DNA of 64,000 bases from Actinomycetospora cinnamomea (GTDB lineage Bacteria; Actinomycetota; Actinomycetes; Mycobacteriales; Pseudonocardiaceae): the NCBI RefSeq assembly GCF_003096675.1, contig NZ_QEKW01000011.1:62001-126000 (forward strand). Direction: 5' to 3'. The position numbers and the translations under genes were made by a program. Positions within the stretch are counted from its first letter, which is position 1, and each line of letters starts with the position of its first letter. The notes beneath the pieces are model-generated. The model was not told the DNA's origin and did no database searches. It saw only the letters and a program-made list of their open reading frames with translations. Positions 25,240-32,963 of this stretch are shown piece by piece.

Positions 25240-25974
25240 GTGGAGATCCTGATCATCCTGCTCGTCGTCGGCGGCCTGCTCGCCCTCGTGCTCACGCGCG
25301 GGCGGGGACGGGGCACCACGGCGTCCGAGCAGCTGGGCGACGCCGAGGCCGAGGCCCGGCGCTGGTACGAGCGCCTGGGTGGCCAGGTGCTCAACCTGAC
25401 CGGGACCGACGAGCCCTCGAAGCAGGCGCTCGCCGACGCCGCCGAGCGCTACACCGCGGCCGGCTCCCAGCTCGACCAGGCGTCGACGGCGCCGCAGTAC
25501 CGCCTGGTCACCGACACGGCCCTCGAGGGCCTCTACTACGTCCGCGCCGCGCGCACCGCGATGGGCATGGACCCCGGCCCCGAGCTGCCCGGTTCGGCGG
25601 AGCGCGCCCGCGCCGGTGAGCTCGCCGAGACCAAGGAGGTCGACGTCGAGGGCCGGCGCGTCACCGGCGCGCCCCAGCCGTCCGCGCAGAACAGCCACTA
25701 CTACCCGGGAGGGATGGTCGGCGGACGCCCCGTCCCGGCCGGGTGGTACTCCGAGCCCTGGTGGAAGCCGATGCTCCTCGGCGGTGTGGGCGCCGTCGGC
25801 GGGATGATGGTGGCCGGCGCGCTGTTCTCGGGCTTCGGTGCCGCCGCGGTCGGCGGCGACGCGATGGCCGCCGACATGGGTGGGTTCGACGGCGGCATGG
25901 ACCCGGGCATGGATCCCGGCATGGACCCGGGGTTCGACGGCGGCTTCGACATGGGCGGCTTCGGCGACTGGTGA
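25240..25974 (+). CDS. Membrane-anchored hypothetical protein with Gly/Met/Asp-rich tail
   Basis: A 244-residue protein starting with one membrane helix (LIILLVVGGLLALVLTRGRG). A helical domain follows, with EARRWYERLGGQVLNLTG and AERYTAAGSQLDQASTAPQYRLV, then VTDTALEGLYYVRAARTAMG. A second hydrophobic glycine-rich segment MLLGGVGAVGGMMVAGALFSG lies near residue 180, and the tail is a GGMDPGMDPGMDPG repeat. It resembles uncharacterised actinobacterial membrane proteins, but I can assign no function. GTG 25240 starts directly at the helix, with GGGAG close upstream. Confidence 0.6.
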   Translation: MEILIILLVVGGLLALVLTRGRGRGTTASEQLGDAEAEARRWYERLGGQVLNLTGTDEPSKQALADAAERYTAAGSQLDQASTAPQYRLVTDTALEGLYYVRAARTAMGMDPGPELPGSAERARAGELAETKEVDVEGRRVTGAPQPSAQNSHYYPGGMVGGRPVPAGWYSEPWWKPMLLGGVGAVGGMMVAGALFSGFGAAAVGGDAMAADMGGFDGGMDPGMDPGMDPGFDGGFDMGGFGDW

Positions 25975-26054
25975 CCGGCGCCGCGCCGCCGGTGGCGGGT
26001 CGAGCAGGAGGTGGTGTGCCGCAGCGCACCGATACCGGCACGCGGGTGCGGATC

Positions 26055-26132
26055 ATGTCTGGGAGGATGGGGGAGTACGCGGCGCCGTATCGGCGCCCGT
26101 GGGTCGTCAGCACACCGCGCCCGACGCGGTGA
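26055..26132 (+). CDS. Possible leader peptide upstream of DEAD-box helicase
   Basis: A 25-codon open frame from ATG 26055 (second ATG at 26067 behind GGGAGG) ends 22 bp before the annotated helicase start. It overlaps an inverted repeat GGCGCCG-tat-CGGCGCC at 26081-26097. It may be a translated leader controlling the helicase, which would fit cold-shock-type helicases, or it may be coincidental. Confidence 0.25.
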   Translation: MSGRMGEYAAPYRRPWVVSTPRPTR

Positions 26133-26154
26133 CTCCCCTCCCTCCCGTGGACGG

Positions 26155-27705
26155 GTGGCGCTTGCGGCCACACCGTTCCCCAGGAGAGGCCCCGACATCC
26201 CCACCCCCACCCCCACCCCCACGTCCCGTCCCGCTCCCCACACCGTCGCCACCTTCGCCGACCTCGGCCTCGATGACGCCGTCGTCGACGTCCTGGCCAC
26301 GCGCGGCATCACCGAGCCGACCCCGATTCAGGCCGCCGCGGTCCCCGACGCCCTCGCCGGGCGCGACGTCCTCGGCCGCGGCCGCACCGGCAGCGGCAAG
26401 ACCCTGGGCTTCGGCCTCCCGGTGCTCACCCGGCTGGCCGGCGGCCGCACGCTCGCCCAGCGCCCGCGCGGCCTCGTCCTGCTTCCCACCCGCGAGCTCG
26501 CGAGCCAGGTCCGCGACGCGCTCGCGCCCCTGACCCAGGCGCTCGGCCTGCGCCAGACCGTCGTCTACGGCGGTGTCGGCCAGGGCCGTCAGGCCGAGGA
26601 GCTGCGCCGCGGGGTCGACCTGCTCATCGCGTGCCCGGGGCGCCTCGAGGACCTCATCGGCCAGGGGCTGGTCGACCTCGACCGCGTCGAGGTGTCGGTG
26701 CTCGACGAGGCCGACCACATGGCCGACCTCGGCTTCCTGCCCGCGGTCCGCCGGCTGCTGCGCCGCACGCCCAACGACGGGCAGCGGCTGCTGTTCTCCG
26801 CGACCCTCGACGGGGAGGTCGACCGGCTGGTGCGGGAGTTCCTGCACGACGCGGTGACCCACAGCGTCGACACCGCGTCCGAGCCCGTGCCGGACATGAC
26901 CCACCACGTCTTCACCGTCGAGCCCGCCGACCGCACCGCCGTGGTGCACGAGCTCGCCGGCGGCCAGGGCCGCAGCATGCTGTTCACCCGCACCAAGCAC
27001 GCGGCCCGCAAGCTCTCCCGCCAGCTCACGTCCGCCGGGATCCCGGCGACGGAGCTGCACGGCAACCTCAGCCAGCCCCAGCGCGACCGCAACCTCGCCG
27101 GCTTCTCGTCCGGCGACGTGCGGGTGCTCGTGGCCACCGACATCGCCGCCCGCGGCATCCACGTCGACGACGTGGCCCTCGTCGTGCACGTCGACCCGCC
27201 CGCCGAGCACAAGGCCTACACCCACCGGTCGGGGCGCACCGCGCGCGCCGGGGCGTCGGGCGACGTCGTGACGCTCGTGCCGCCGGCGGAGCGCGCCGAG
27301 GTCGCGTCGATGACCCGCAAGGCGGGCATCAAGCCCCGGACGGCATCGGTCGGCCCGGGCGCGCGGGAGATCGCCGCGCTGGTCGGGGAGCCCGCGCCGC
27401 TCGTGGCGCCCGAGGACGGGCCGGCCGCGGCCGCCCGCAAGCCCCCGCCCCAGCCGCCGGCCGGTTCCGGGCCTTCCCGCGGAGGCTCCGGCGGGTCGTC
27501 GGGCGGCTCCGGGCGCAGTGGCGGCCGCGGGCGTCGGGGTGGCTCGGCGGGCGGCGCCGGCGGTGCCGGTGGCGGCACCCCACGGCGCGGCGGTCGGGGC
27601 GGTCGGGGCACGGCGCCGTCGGGGCCGGCAACGTCACCGACACACTCGGCGGCGGCCCACTCCGCTCGGTCCGGCGGCGGGCGGGGACGCGGCCGGGCGC
27701 GCTGA
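26155..27705 (+). CDS. DEAD-box RNA helicase
   Basis: A DEAD-box ATP-dependent RNA helicase, up to 516 residues. Motifs in order are the Q-motif ITEPTPIQAAAVPDAL, Walker A GRTGSGKT, PTRELASQV, LDEADHMADLGF (DEAD), LFSATLDGEV (SAT), ATDIAARGIHVDDVALVVH and HRSGRTARAG. The tail is Gly/Ser/Arg-rich, typical of RNA-binding extensions. The role is likely ribosome assembly or mRNA turnover at low temperature. The start is uncertain: GTG 26155 is the nearest canonical codon, but the best ribosome binding site (AGGAGAGG) precedes an in-frame ATC at 26197, where MPTPT-type N-termini would be expected. Confidence 0.88.
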   Translation: MALAATPFPRRGPDIPTPTPTPTSRPAPHTVATFADLGLDDAVVDVLATRGITEPTPIQAAAVPDALAGRDVLGRGRTGSGKTLGFGLPVLTRLAGGRTLAQRPRGLVLLPTRELASQVRDALAPLTQALGLRQTVVYGGVGQGRQAEELRRGVDLLIACPGRLEDLIGQGLVDLDRVEVSVLDEADHMADLGFLPAVRRLLRRTPNDGQRLLFSATLDGEVDRLVREFLHDAVTHSVDTASEPVPDMTHHVFTVEPADRTAVVHELAGGQGRSMLFTRTKHAARKLSRQLTSAGIPATELHGNLSQPQRDRNLAGFSSGDVRVLVATDIAARGIHVDDVALVVHVDPPAEHKAYTHRSGRTARAGASGDVVTLVPPAERAEVASMTRKAGIKPRTASVGPGAREIAALVGEPAPLVAPEDGPAAAARKPPPQPPAGSGPSRGGSGGSSGGSGRSGGRGRRGGSAGGAGGAGGGTPRRGGRGGRGTAPSGPATSPTHSAAAHSARSGGGRGRGRAR

Positions 27706-27741
27706 GCCACGTGACCTCCGTCTGACCCCACCCGGACACGA

Positions 27742-27778
27742 CGACGCCCGCGGGACCGTGGTGGTCCCGCGGGCGTCG
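27742..27778. terminator. Bidirectional terminator between helicase and hsp20
   Basis: A perfect 16-bp stem, CGACGCCCGCGGGACC (27742-27757) with its complement at 27763-27778, around a 5-base loop. It lies between the 3' ends of the convergent helicase and Hsp20 genes. There is no T-tract, as is common in actinobacteria. Confidence 0.85.
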
Positions 27779-27793
27779 GGGTGGGGCCCTGCG

Positions 27794-28276
27794 TCAGGCG
27801 GCCTTGCCCTCGTCGGCCTCGCCGGTCTCGCCCTCGGCCGGCTCGGGGGCGGAGACGCCCTCGATGGCGATGCGCCGGGCGCCGGCCTCGACCGGGGAGT
27901 GGGCGCCGGCGACGCGGACCGTCAGCACCCCGGCGTCGTAGGACGCGGAGACCGCGTCGCCGTCGACGTGCTCGGGCAGCGTGAAGATCCGGCGGAACGA
28001 GCCGTAGCGGCTCTGGCGGAAGCCCTCGCCGGTCTGCTCGTCGCGGCGCTCGCCGCGAACGGTCAGGCGCCCGCCCTCGACCTCGACGGTGACGTCCTTG
28101 GCCACGTCCACACCCGGGAGCTCGAGACGGACGACGGCATCGTCACCGTCGCGCACCACGTCGGTGGTCGGGGCGTACCAGCCGCTCCCGCGGGTCGCGG
28201 CGGGGCGGCGGAACAGGGCGTCGGCCACCGCGAACGGGTCGGTGAAGCGCGGGCCCCAGGGGATCAGCGTGCTCAT
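27794..28276 (-). CDS. Hsp20/alpha-crystallin small heat shock protein
   Basis: A 160-residue small heat shock protein. The alpha-crystallin domain runs from WYAPTTDVVRDGDDAVVRLELPG through VEVEGGRLTVRGERRDE to SFRRIFTLPEHVDGDAVSASYDAGVLTVRV, which holds the conserved A-x-x-x-x-G-V-L motif. It is an ATP-independent holdase that keeps unfolding proteins soluble. The acidic C-terminal extension (EPAEGETGEADEG) lacks a clear IXI motif. ATG 28276 has a strong GAGGAGG ribosome binding site. The upstream region contains HAIR-like and sigma-H-type elements. Confidence 0.93.
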   Translation of the reverse strand: MSTLIPWGPRFTDPFAVADALFRRPAATRGSGWYAPTTDVVRDGDDAVVRLELPGVDVAKDVTVEVEGGRLTVRGERRDEQTGEGFRQSRYGSFRRIFTLPEHVDGDAVSASYDAGVLTVRVAGAHSPVEAGARRIAIEGVSAPEPAEGETGEADEGKAA

Positions 28277-28324
28277 GGTGGTTCCTCCTCGGATGCGAAG
28301 GCGGCCCGGCCTTGCGGGCCTACG

Positions 28325-28359
28325 ACTCATGCAACATGAGTCTGATGCACTCAATTCCC
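28325..28359 (-). promoter_or_regulatory. Heat-shock control region of hsp20 (HAIR-like sites, sigma-H-type promoter)
   Basis: On the plus strand the segment reads ACTCATG-caa-CATGAGT-N7-ACTCAAT (28325-28355). The outer pair, CATGAGT-N7-ACTCAAT, has the 7-bp spacing of the HspR box HAIR (CTTGAGT-N7-ACTCAAG); the inner pair is a perfect inverted repeat. On the minus strand GGGAAT (28359-28354) and GTTG (28335-28332), 18 bp apart, match the sigma-H/sigma-R pattern GGAAT-N18-GTT. The operators cover the promoter. Confidence 0.65.
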
Positions 28360-28727
28360 GAGGAGCGGCGGCTCGTGTCGAATGGACCGTTCGGCGCACC
28401 GATGACCGCTCGACGCAGGAGCGATGCGGGTGAGTTGTGCGGGATGGACCGGCAACGCATGGTTTGTCCAGCCCACGCACGGCTTCCGCCGGTGGGTCAG
28501 GTCCCGGTGGTGGCTCCCCCTCCACCCCCGGGGCCGGCGACGCCGTCGCCGACGCTCTTCGCGTCCGCCGGGTCGTCGGTAGCCGCCCCCCTGCTGCCGA
28601 CGCCTCCCGACTGTCGCGTGCCGACGACCCGTCGCAGGGGTCGGGTTCGTGGGCGACACGTCGGCGACGGCGTCGCCACCTCTCCCGCCCGGGCCATGGA
28701 CGAGGGGTCCGCCGCGGTGGTGCCGGC
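28360..28727. other. Non-coding region with nested inverted repeats
   Basis: No convincing gene is seen between the hsp20 control region and repeat B1. A 19-bp inverted repeat, GGCGACGCCGTCGCCGACG (28536-28554) against 28659-28677, encloses an inner 10-bp pair at 28570-28579 and 28621-28630. The whole could fold into a hairpin of about 140 bases. Open frames here are Arg-rich and look like composition artefacts. Confidence 0.5.
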
Positions 28728-28794
28728 GTGTCGCGCGAGCGACGATGTGGCGTTCCTGGCATTGAACGCCAGGAAAGTCGCATCGCTCGCACAC
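28728..28794. repeat. Family B palindrome, copy B1
   Basis: Imperfect arms of about 30 bp meet at CCTGGCATT-GA-ACGCCAGG. The left arm contains GACGATGTGGCGTTCCTGGC (x type) and the right arm, on the minus strand, GAGCGATGCGACTTTCCTGG (y-like). The sequence after the right arm, CACACCCCGTGTGCG, is also found after copy B3. It lies 44 bp from the xylulokinase stop. Confidence 0.8.
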
Positions 28795-28837
28795 CCCGTG
28801 TGCGCGGGCCCGGGGCCCGGGCGCCGGCGAGCGGTGT

Positions 28838-30235
28838 CTACGGGGCGCGGCCGTCGCGGACGTCGGCGTAGCGGGCGCGGACGCGCTCGGCGATCGCGGG
28901 GTCGCTCACGTCCCGGCCGGTCTCGCGCTCCACGGTCCAGCCCGGCTCCTCGCCGTGCAGCGCCCAGGCGGCCTGGCGGGCCGCGCCGAGGGCGACGTAC
29001 TCCTGCGGCGCCAGCACCTCGACCGGCAGGCCGAGCACGTCGGGCGCCAGGTCGGCGACGGCCCGCGAGCGCGAGCCCCCGCCGATGAGCAGCGCCCGCC
29101 GCGCCGGCACCCCCTGCGCGGTCACGGCGTCCACCCCGTCGGCGAGCCCGCAGAGCATGCCCTCGACGGTCGCGCGAGCCAGGTTCTCGCGGGTCGCCGC
29201 GGCCGTCGTCAGCCCGACGTAGCGGCCCTGCGCCTGCGGGCGGTCGGGGGTGCGTTCACCGTCGAGGTAGGGCAGCAGCACCAGGCCGTCGGCGCCGGGC
29301 TCGGCCGCGCGGGCCAGGTCGTCGAACCCGTCCGGGTCCACGCCCAACAGCCGCGCGCCCACACCCAGGACACGCGCGGCGTTGAGCGTCGCGACCAGCG
29401 GCAGGTAGCCGCCGTGCGCGTCGGCGAAGCCCGCGACCAGCCCCGAGGCGTCCGTGGTCGGTCGGTCGTGCCCGGTGAACACCGTGCCCGAGGTGCCGAT
29501 CGACACGATCACCTCGCCCGCCGCGGGCCCGATCGCCAGCGCCGCGCCCGCGTTGTCGCCGGTGCCCGCGGACACGGCGAGCCCGTCGCTCGTGCGCCCC
29601 ACGACCTCGGCCGGGTCGGCCACCCGCGGCACCCCGAGCGTGCGCCCGAACGCGAGCTCGAGCAGGTCGGGCCGGTACTCGCCGGTGATCGTCGACCAGT
29701 AGCCGGTGCCGGAGGCGTCACCCCGGTCGGTGGTGGCCTCGGCGGGCGAGCCGCACAGCCGCCAGGTCAGCCAGTCGTGCGGCAGCATCACCCGCCGCGC
29801 ACGCTCGGCGACGTCGGGCTCCGCGCGGGAGGTCCAGCGCAGCTTCGTCGCGGTGATGCTCGCGACGGGCACGGTGCCCACGGCCTGCGCCCAGGCCTCG
29901 GGTCCGCCGAGCTCCTCGACGAGCGCCTGCGCGTCCGGCGCCGAGCGCGTGTCGTTCCACAGCAGCGCGTCGCGCACGGGCTCGCCGGCGTCGTCGAGCA
30001 GCACCATCCCGTGCTGCTGACCGGCCACGCCGATCGCCGCGACGTCGTCCGTGCCGACCTCGCCGAGTGCCCCGGCCAGCGCGTCCCACCAGACCCGCGG
30101 GTCGACCTCGGTGCCGTCGGGATGGGAGCGGCGGGACTCGCGCACCACCCGACCGTCGGTCGGGTCGACGACGAGCACCTTGGTGGCCTGGGTCGACGAG
30201 TCGACCCCGGCCACGAACCCCGCTGAACGCGCCAT
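28838..30235 (-). CDS. xylB: Xylulokinase (FGGY family)
   Basis: A 465-residue FGGY carbohydrate kinase. Markers are AGVDSSTQATKVLVVDPTDG (phosphate loop), IGVAGQQHGMVLLD, ALLWNDTRS, LPHDWLTWRLCG and DRGDASGTGYW, then SIGTSGTVFTG, PYLDGERTPDRP and LLIGGGSRSRAVADL. These fit xylulokinase better than glycerol or gluconate kinase. It phosphorylates D-xylulose to xylulose 5-phosphate. ATG 30235 is chosen over an upstream in-frame codon. The polyol-type ABC importer 3 kb away would supply polyols oxidised to xylulose; the needed dehydrogenase is not in the window. Confidence 0.88.
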   Translation of the reverse strand: MARSAGFVAGVDSSTQATKVLVVDPTDGRVVRESRRSHPDGTEVDPRVWWDALAGALGEVGTDDVAAIGVAGQQHGMVLLDDAGEPVRDALLWNDTRSAPDAQALVEELGGPEAWAQAVGTVPVASITATKLRWTSRAEPDVAERARRVMLPHDWLTWRLCGSPAEATTDRGDASGTGYWSTITGEYRPDLLELAFGRTLGVPRVADPAEVVGRTSDGLAVSAGTGDNAGAALAIGPAAGEVIVSIGTSGTVFTGHDRPTTDASGLVAGFADAHGGYLPLVATLNAARVLGVGARLLGVDPDGFDDLARAAEPGADGLVLLPYLDGERTPDRPQAQGRYVGLTTAAATRENLARATVEGMLCGLADGVDAVTAQGVPARRALLIGGGSRSRAVADLAPDVLGLPVEVLAPQEYVALGAARQAAWALHGEEPGWTVERETGRDVSDPAIAERVRARYADVRDGRAP

Positions 30236-30295
30236 GGCGGCAGTATCCCCGCGACCCCCGTCCCGGCACGGGATCACCGGGCGGCCCTTCGTGCA

Positions 30296-30325
30296 TTGTC
30301 CTTTTTAAGTATCAGCCGATACGGT
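30296..30325 (+). promoter_or_regulatory. Promoter with GTATC-N4-GATAC operator
   Basis: TTGTCC (30296-30301) and TACGGT (30320-30325), 18 bp apart, make a plausible -35/-10 pair upstream of the SRPBCC gene. The spacer holds an inverted repeat GTATC-AGCC-GATAC (30309-30322), typical of a TetR-family site, though no such regulator is adjacent. Confidence 0.5.
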
Positions 30326-30351
30326 AGAACGACCAACCGGAGGAGGGCCGC

Positions 30352-30906
30352 ATGGACACGACAGCCGACGAGATCCTGGTCGTGGCGCGCAGGATGGAGG
30401 CGCCGGCGGAGCGGGTGTTCGACGTCCTCGCCGATCCCGCGACCCACGCCGCGATCGACGGCACCGGGTGGGTGTGCGAGCCGCTGACGACCGAGCCGAT
30501 CCGCGAGGTCGGGCAGCACTTCGGTATGGGCATGTACCACCCGAACCACCCCGACGGGCACTACCGCATCCACAACCGCGTCGAGGTGCTCGAGCGCCCG
30601 CGGGCCATCGCCTGGAAGCCCGGGTACGAGCAGCCCGACGGCGCGATGGGATACGGCGGCTGGACCTGGCGCTACGACCTCGAGCCCGAGGGTGACGAAG
30701 CGTGCCGCGTGACGCTGACCTACGACTGGTCGCGCGTGCCGGCCCCGGTGCGCGAGTACATCAGCTTCCCGCCGTTCGGCACCGACCACGTCGAGCGCTC
30801 GCTGGACAACCTCGCCGGGCTGGCCGCCTCGTGGTCCGGGCGAGCCGACCACGACGATCCCGTCCACCGCGACGCGCCGCCCGGACGGGTCGGTCCCGGC
30901 GCATAG
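30352..30906 (+). CDS. SRPBCC-family (START-like) protein
   Basis: A 184-residue SRPBCC/polyketide cyclase-like protein: VVARRMEAPAERVFDVLADPATHAAID is the typical N-terminus, followed by a beta sheet with YRIHNRVEVLERPRAIAWKPG and CRVTLTYDWSRVP, and a C-terminal helix VERSLDNLAGLAASW. The fold binds small hydrophobic ligands; the specific role is unknown. ATG 30352 follows GGAGGAGG. A promoter with an inverted repeat lies just upstream, suggesting specific repression. Confidence 0.85.
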   Translation: MDTTADEILVVARRMEAPAERVFDVLADPATHAAIDGTGWVCEPLTTEPIREVGQHFGMGMYHPNHPDGHYRIHNRVEVLERPRAIAWKPGYEQPDGAMGYGGWTWRYDLEPEGDEACRVTLTYDWSRVPAPVREYISFPPFGTDHVERSLDNLAGLAASWSGRADHDDPVHRDAPPGRVGPGA

Positions 30907-30940
30907 GGGCGAATGTCCTCCCGGTCGGCTCCCGCACGCC

Positions 30941-30968
30941 GGGCCCTACCGGGTCTCGCCAAGGGCCC
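30941..30968 (+). terminator. Candidate terminator after SRPBCC gene
   Basis: GGGCCCT (30941-30947) and AGGGCCC (30962-30968) form an inverted repeat with a 14-base loop, 35 bp after the stop codon of the SRPBCC gene. The stem is short and has no T-tract. Confidence 0.4.
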
Positions 30969-31025
30969 TGGTGGTCCTGCACGCCGGCTGTGGCGCGGCG
31001 CAGGGTGCGGCGCGAGGTGGACGGC

Positions 31026-31742
31026 ATGGCTCGCCGTCGTGAGGAGGACGGTCATGGACCTCGTGGATCGTTGTCTGATCACTCTGTGCGCGCGTCGGAT
31101 GCGCCGCACGATCATGGGCCGGCCCCGCTGTCGGAGCGGCCGGACCGGGGGCGGATCGCGTCCGCGGAGGCGACGGAGATCGTTGCGCGCGTTCGACGGC
31201 ACTACACGGCGGAGGTCGCCCAGCTCGGCGAGCAGGCGACGTGGGGGAGCCGGCTGCTGACCAGGACGGCCTGTCTCACCCTCGCGGTGAAGCGCAGCCT
31301 CGAGGAGCAGGGCGTCGACCCGGCCGAGGCGCTCCGGATCGCTGCCGACGTCAACTGGAGGTGCTACCGATCGGTGGCGAACCTGTCGGCTTCGGTGGTC
31401 CGGTGGGTCGTACGTGACCCGGCCACCCGGCTCCGGATCAACGTGCGCCTGGAGCAGGGTTTCCCGTACAACGACCCGGGCTTCGAGCACGTCCGCGTCG
31501 GTCCCTATGCCTACGACGTCCGCCGCTGCCCGATGGCGGACTTCCTGGTCGCCCGCGGCGAGCGCGAGCTGTGCCTACGCGCGTTCTGCGGGATGGATTT
31601 CCCTCGCGTCGAGGAACTCTGGGGCGCCCGTCTCACCCGCACCACGACCCTGGCGGCGGGCGACGACGCCTGTCGCTTCCGCTACGAGCCGGTGACCGCC
31701 GCGTCCCGATCAGCCGGAACCGGGGCGCCCGTGCGAGCGTGA
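31026..31742 (+). CDS. L-2-amino-thiazoline-4-carboxylate hydrolase-like protein
   Basis: A 238-residue protein resembling the L-2-amino-thiazoline-4-carboxylic acid hydrolase-like family. The core has SRLLTRTACLTLAVKRSLEEQG, RINVRLEQGFPYNDPGFEHVRVG, YDVRRCPMADFLVARGERELC and RAFCGMDFPRVEELW, with conserved cysteines. The characterised enzyme takes part in L-cysteine formation from a thiazoline, but many relatives have unknown substrates. ATG 31026 has GAGGTGG at good spacing; GTG 31086 is an in-frame alternative that omits a low-complexity N-terminus. Confidence 0.6.
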   Translation: MARRREEDGHGPRGSLSDHSVRASDAPHDHGPAPLSERPDRGRIASAEATEIVARVRRHYTAEVAQLGEQATWGSRLLTRTACLTLAVKRSLEEQGVDPAEALRIAADVNWRCYRSVANLSASVVRWVVRDPATRLRINVRLEQGFPYNDPGFEHVRVGPYAYDVRRCPMADFLVARGERELCLRAFCGMDFPRVEELWGARLTRTTTLAAGDDACRFRYEPVTAASRSAGTGAPVRA

Positions 31743-31779
31743 TCCTGTCGGGGTGCCGGGTTCGAGACGCCCCGGCCCC

Positions 31780-32772
31780 TCAGCAGCCGCAGGACTCCCG
31801 CACGACCAGGCGCGGGGCGAGGCGGCGGGTCGTCGGCGGCGCGTCGGGGTCGCCGATGCGGGCGAGCAGCATCTGCACCGCGGTCGCCGCGATCTCGCCG
31901 AACGGCTGGGCGACGACCGTGAGGCGCGGGGAGAACAGGTCGGCCCAGGCGAAGTCGTCGAACGCGGCCACCGCCACGTCGCGCGGCACCACCAGCCCCG
32001 CGTCGCGCAGCGCCTGCATGACGCCGATGGTCATGCTGTTGTTGCCGGCCACGATGGCGGTCGGCGGGTCGTCGAGGGCGAGCAGGCGGTGCACGGCGCG
32101 GCGCGCGGGCTCCGTCGCCGACTCCCCGCTGACCTCCAGCTCCGGGTCGGCGGGCAGGCCCCGGCGGCGCAGGGCGTCGCGGTGGCCGTCGCGGCGCTCG
32201 GAGGTGGTCGACAGCCCGTCGAGGCCCGCGACCAGCCCGATGCGCGTGTGCCCGTGGTCGGCGAGGTGGCCGGTGAGCGCGGCGGTGGCCTCGCAGTTCT
32301 CGCTGCCGACCTGGTCGTGGTCGGCGTCGATGAGGCGGTCGAGCAGCACCGTGGGGACCTGGTGGCGCGCGAGGTAGGCCAGGGCCGCCTCGGGGCGGGC
32401 CGACGGCGCGAGCACGACGCCGTCGACGCGGTGGTGGTGCAGGCGGGTGACGACGGTCAGCTCGTACTCGGGGTCCTCGCGCGGGTCGACCAGCAGCAGC
32501 GTGTAGCCCGCCTCGGCGGCCGCGGACTCGGCGGCGTGGAGCAGCTCACCGAAGTAGGGGTTGGAGATCGCCGAGAGCACCAGACCCATCGTCGTGGTCC
32601 GGGCGGTGGCCAGGGAGCGGGCGACGGTGTTGGGCGTGTAGTGGGTCGCGGCGACCGCCGACAGCACGAGCTCCCGGGTGCGGGCGCGCACCGGGCGGGT
32701 GCCGTTGAGGACGTGGGAGACGGTCGCGGTGGAGACACCGGCCATCCGCGCGACATCGGCCATCGTGACCAT
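31780..32772 (-). CDS. LacI-family transcriptional repressor
   Basis: A 330-residue LacI/GalR regulator. The DNA-binding domain is MADVARMAGVSTATVSHVLN with the hinge THYTPNTVARSLAT, followed by a periplasmic-binding-like sugar domain (LVLSAISNPYFGELLHAAES, VVLAPSARPEAALAYLA, TAIVAGNNSMTIGVMQAL, VAVAAFDDFAWADLFSP). It is divergent from the polyol-type ABC transporter operon and is its likely repressor. ATG 32772 is chosen because GGGAG lies upstream; the in-frame ATG at 32763 is also possible. The C-terminus ends in an unusual CGC. Confidence 0.88.
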   Translation of the reverse strand: MVTMADVARMAGVSTATVSHVLNGTRPVRARTRELVLSAVAATHYTPNTVARSLATARTTTMGLVLSAISNPYFGELLHAAESAAAEAGYTLLLVDPREDPEYELTVVTRLHHHRVDGVVLAPSARPEAALAYLARHQVPTVLLDRLIDADHDQVGSENCEATAALTGHLADHGHTRIGLVAGLDGLSTTSERRDGHRDALRRRGLPADPELEVSGESATEPARRAVHRLLALDDPPTAIVAGNNSMTIGVMQALRDAGLVVPRDVAVAAFDDFAWADLFSPRLTVVAQPFGEIAATAVQMLLARIGDPDAPPTTRRLAPRLVVRESCGC

Positions 32773-32853
32773 GCCCGGCTCCCGTCCTCGGCCCCGCGAG
32801 GAATTTCTACCCTGTCCGGCCCCTCCTGCACCCGCCCCGCGCAACTGATGCGG

Positions 32854-32866
32854 TTAAGCGCTTGCG
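32854..32866. promoter_or_regulatory. LacI-type operator
   Basis: TTAAGCGCTTGCG contains the 8-bp palindrome AAGCGCTT with partial extension, the classic LacI/GalR-family operator core. It lies between the divergent repressor gene and the ABC transporter operon. Confidence 0.75.
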
Positions 32867-32963
32867 CCTCACGGAGCGCAGTTCTACGGTCACTCGCACC
32901 GCCAGTGGCCCAGGTCACGCTCGACGGCGGCGCCGGGATGGCCACGGGGGGCGGGAGGCGCGG

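Noticed and set aside
28351-28838. Arg-rich open frames on both strands
   Set aside because: They have no recognisable domains and no consistent codon bias, and they run through palindrome B1.
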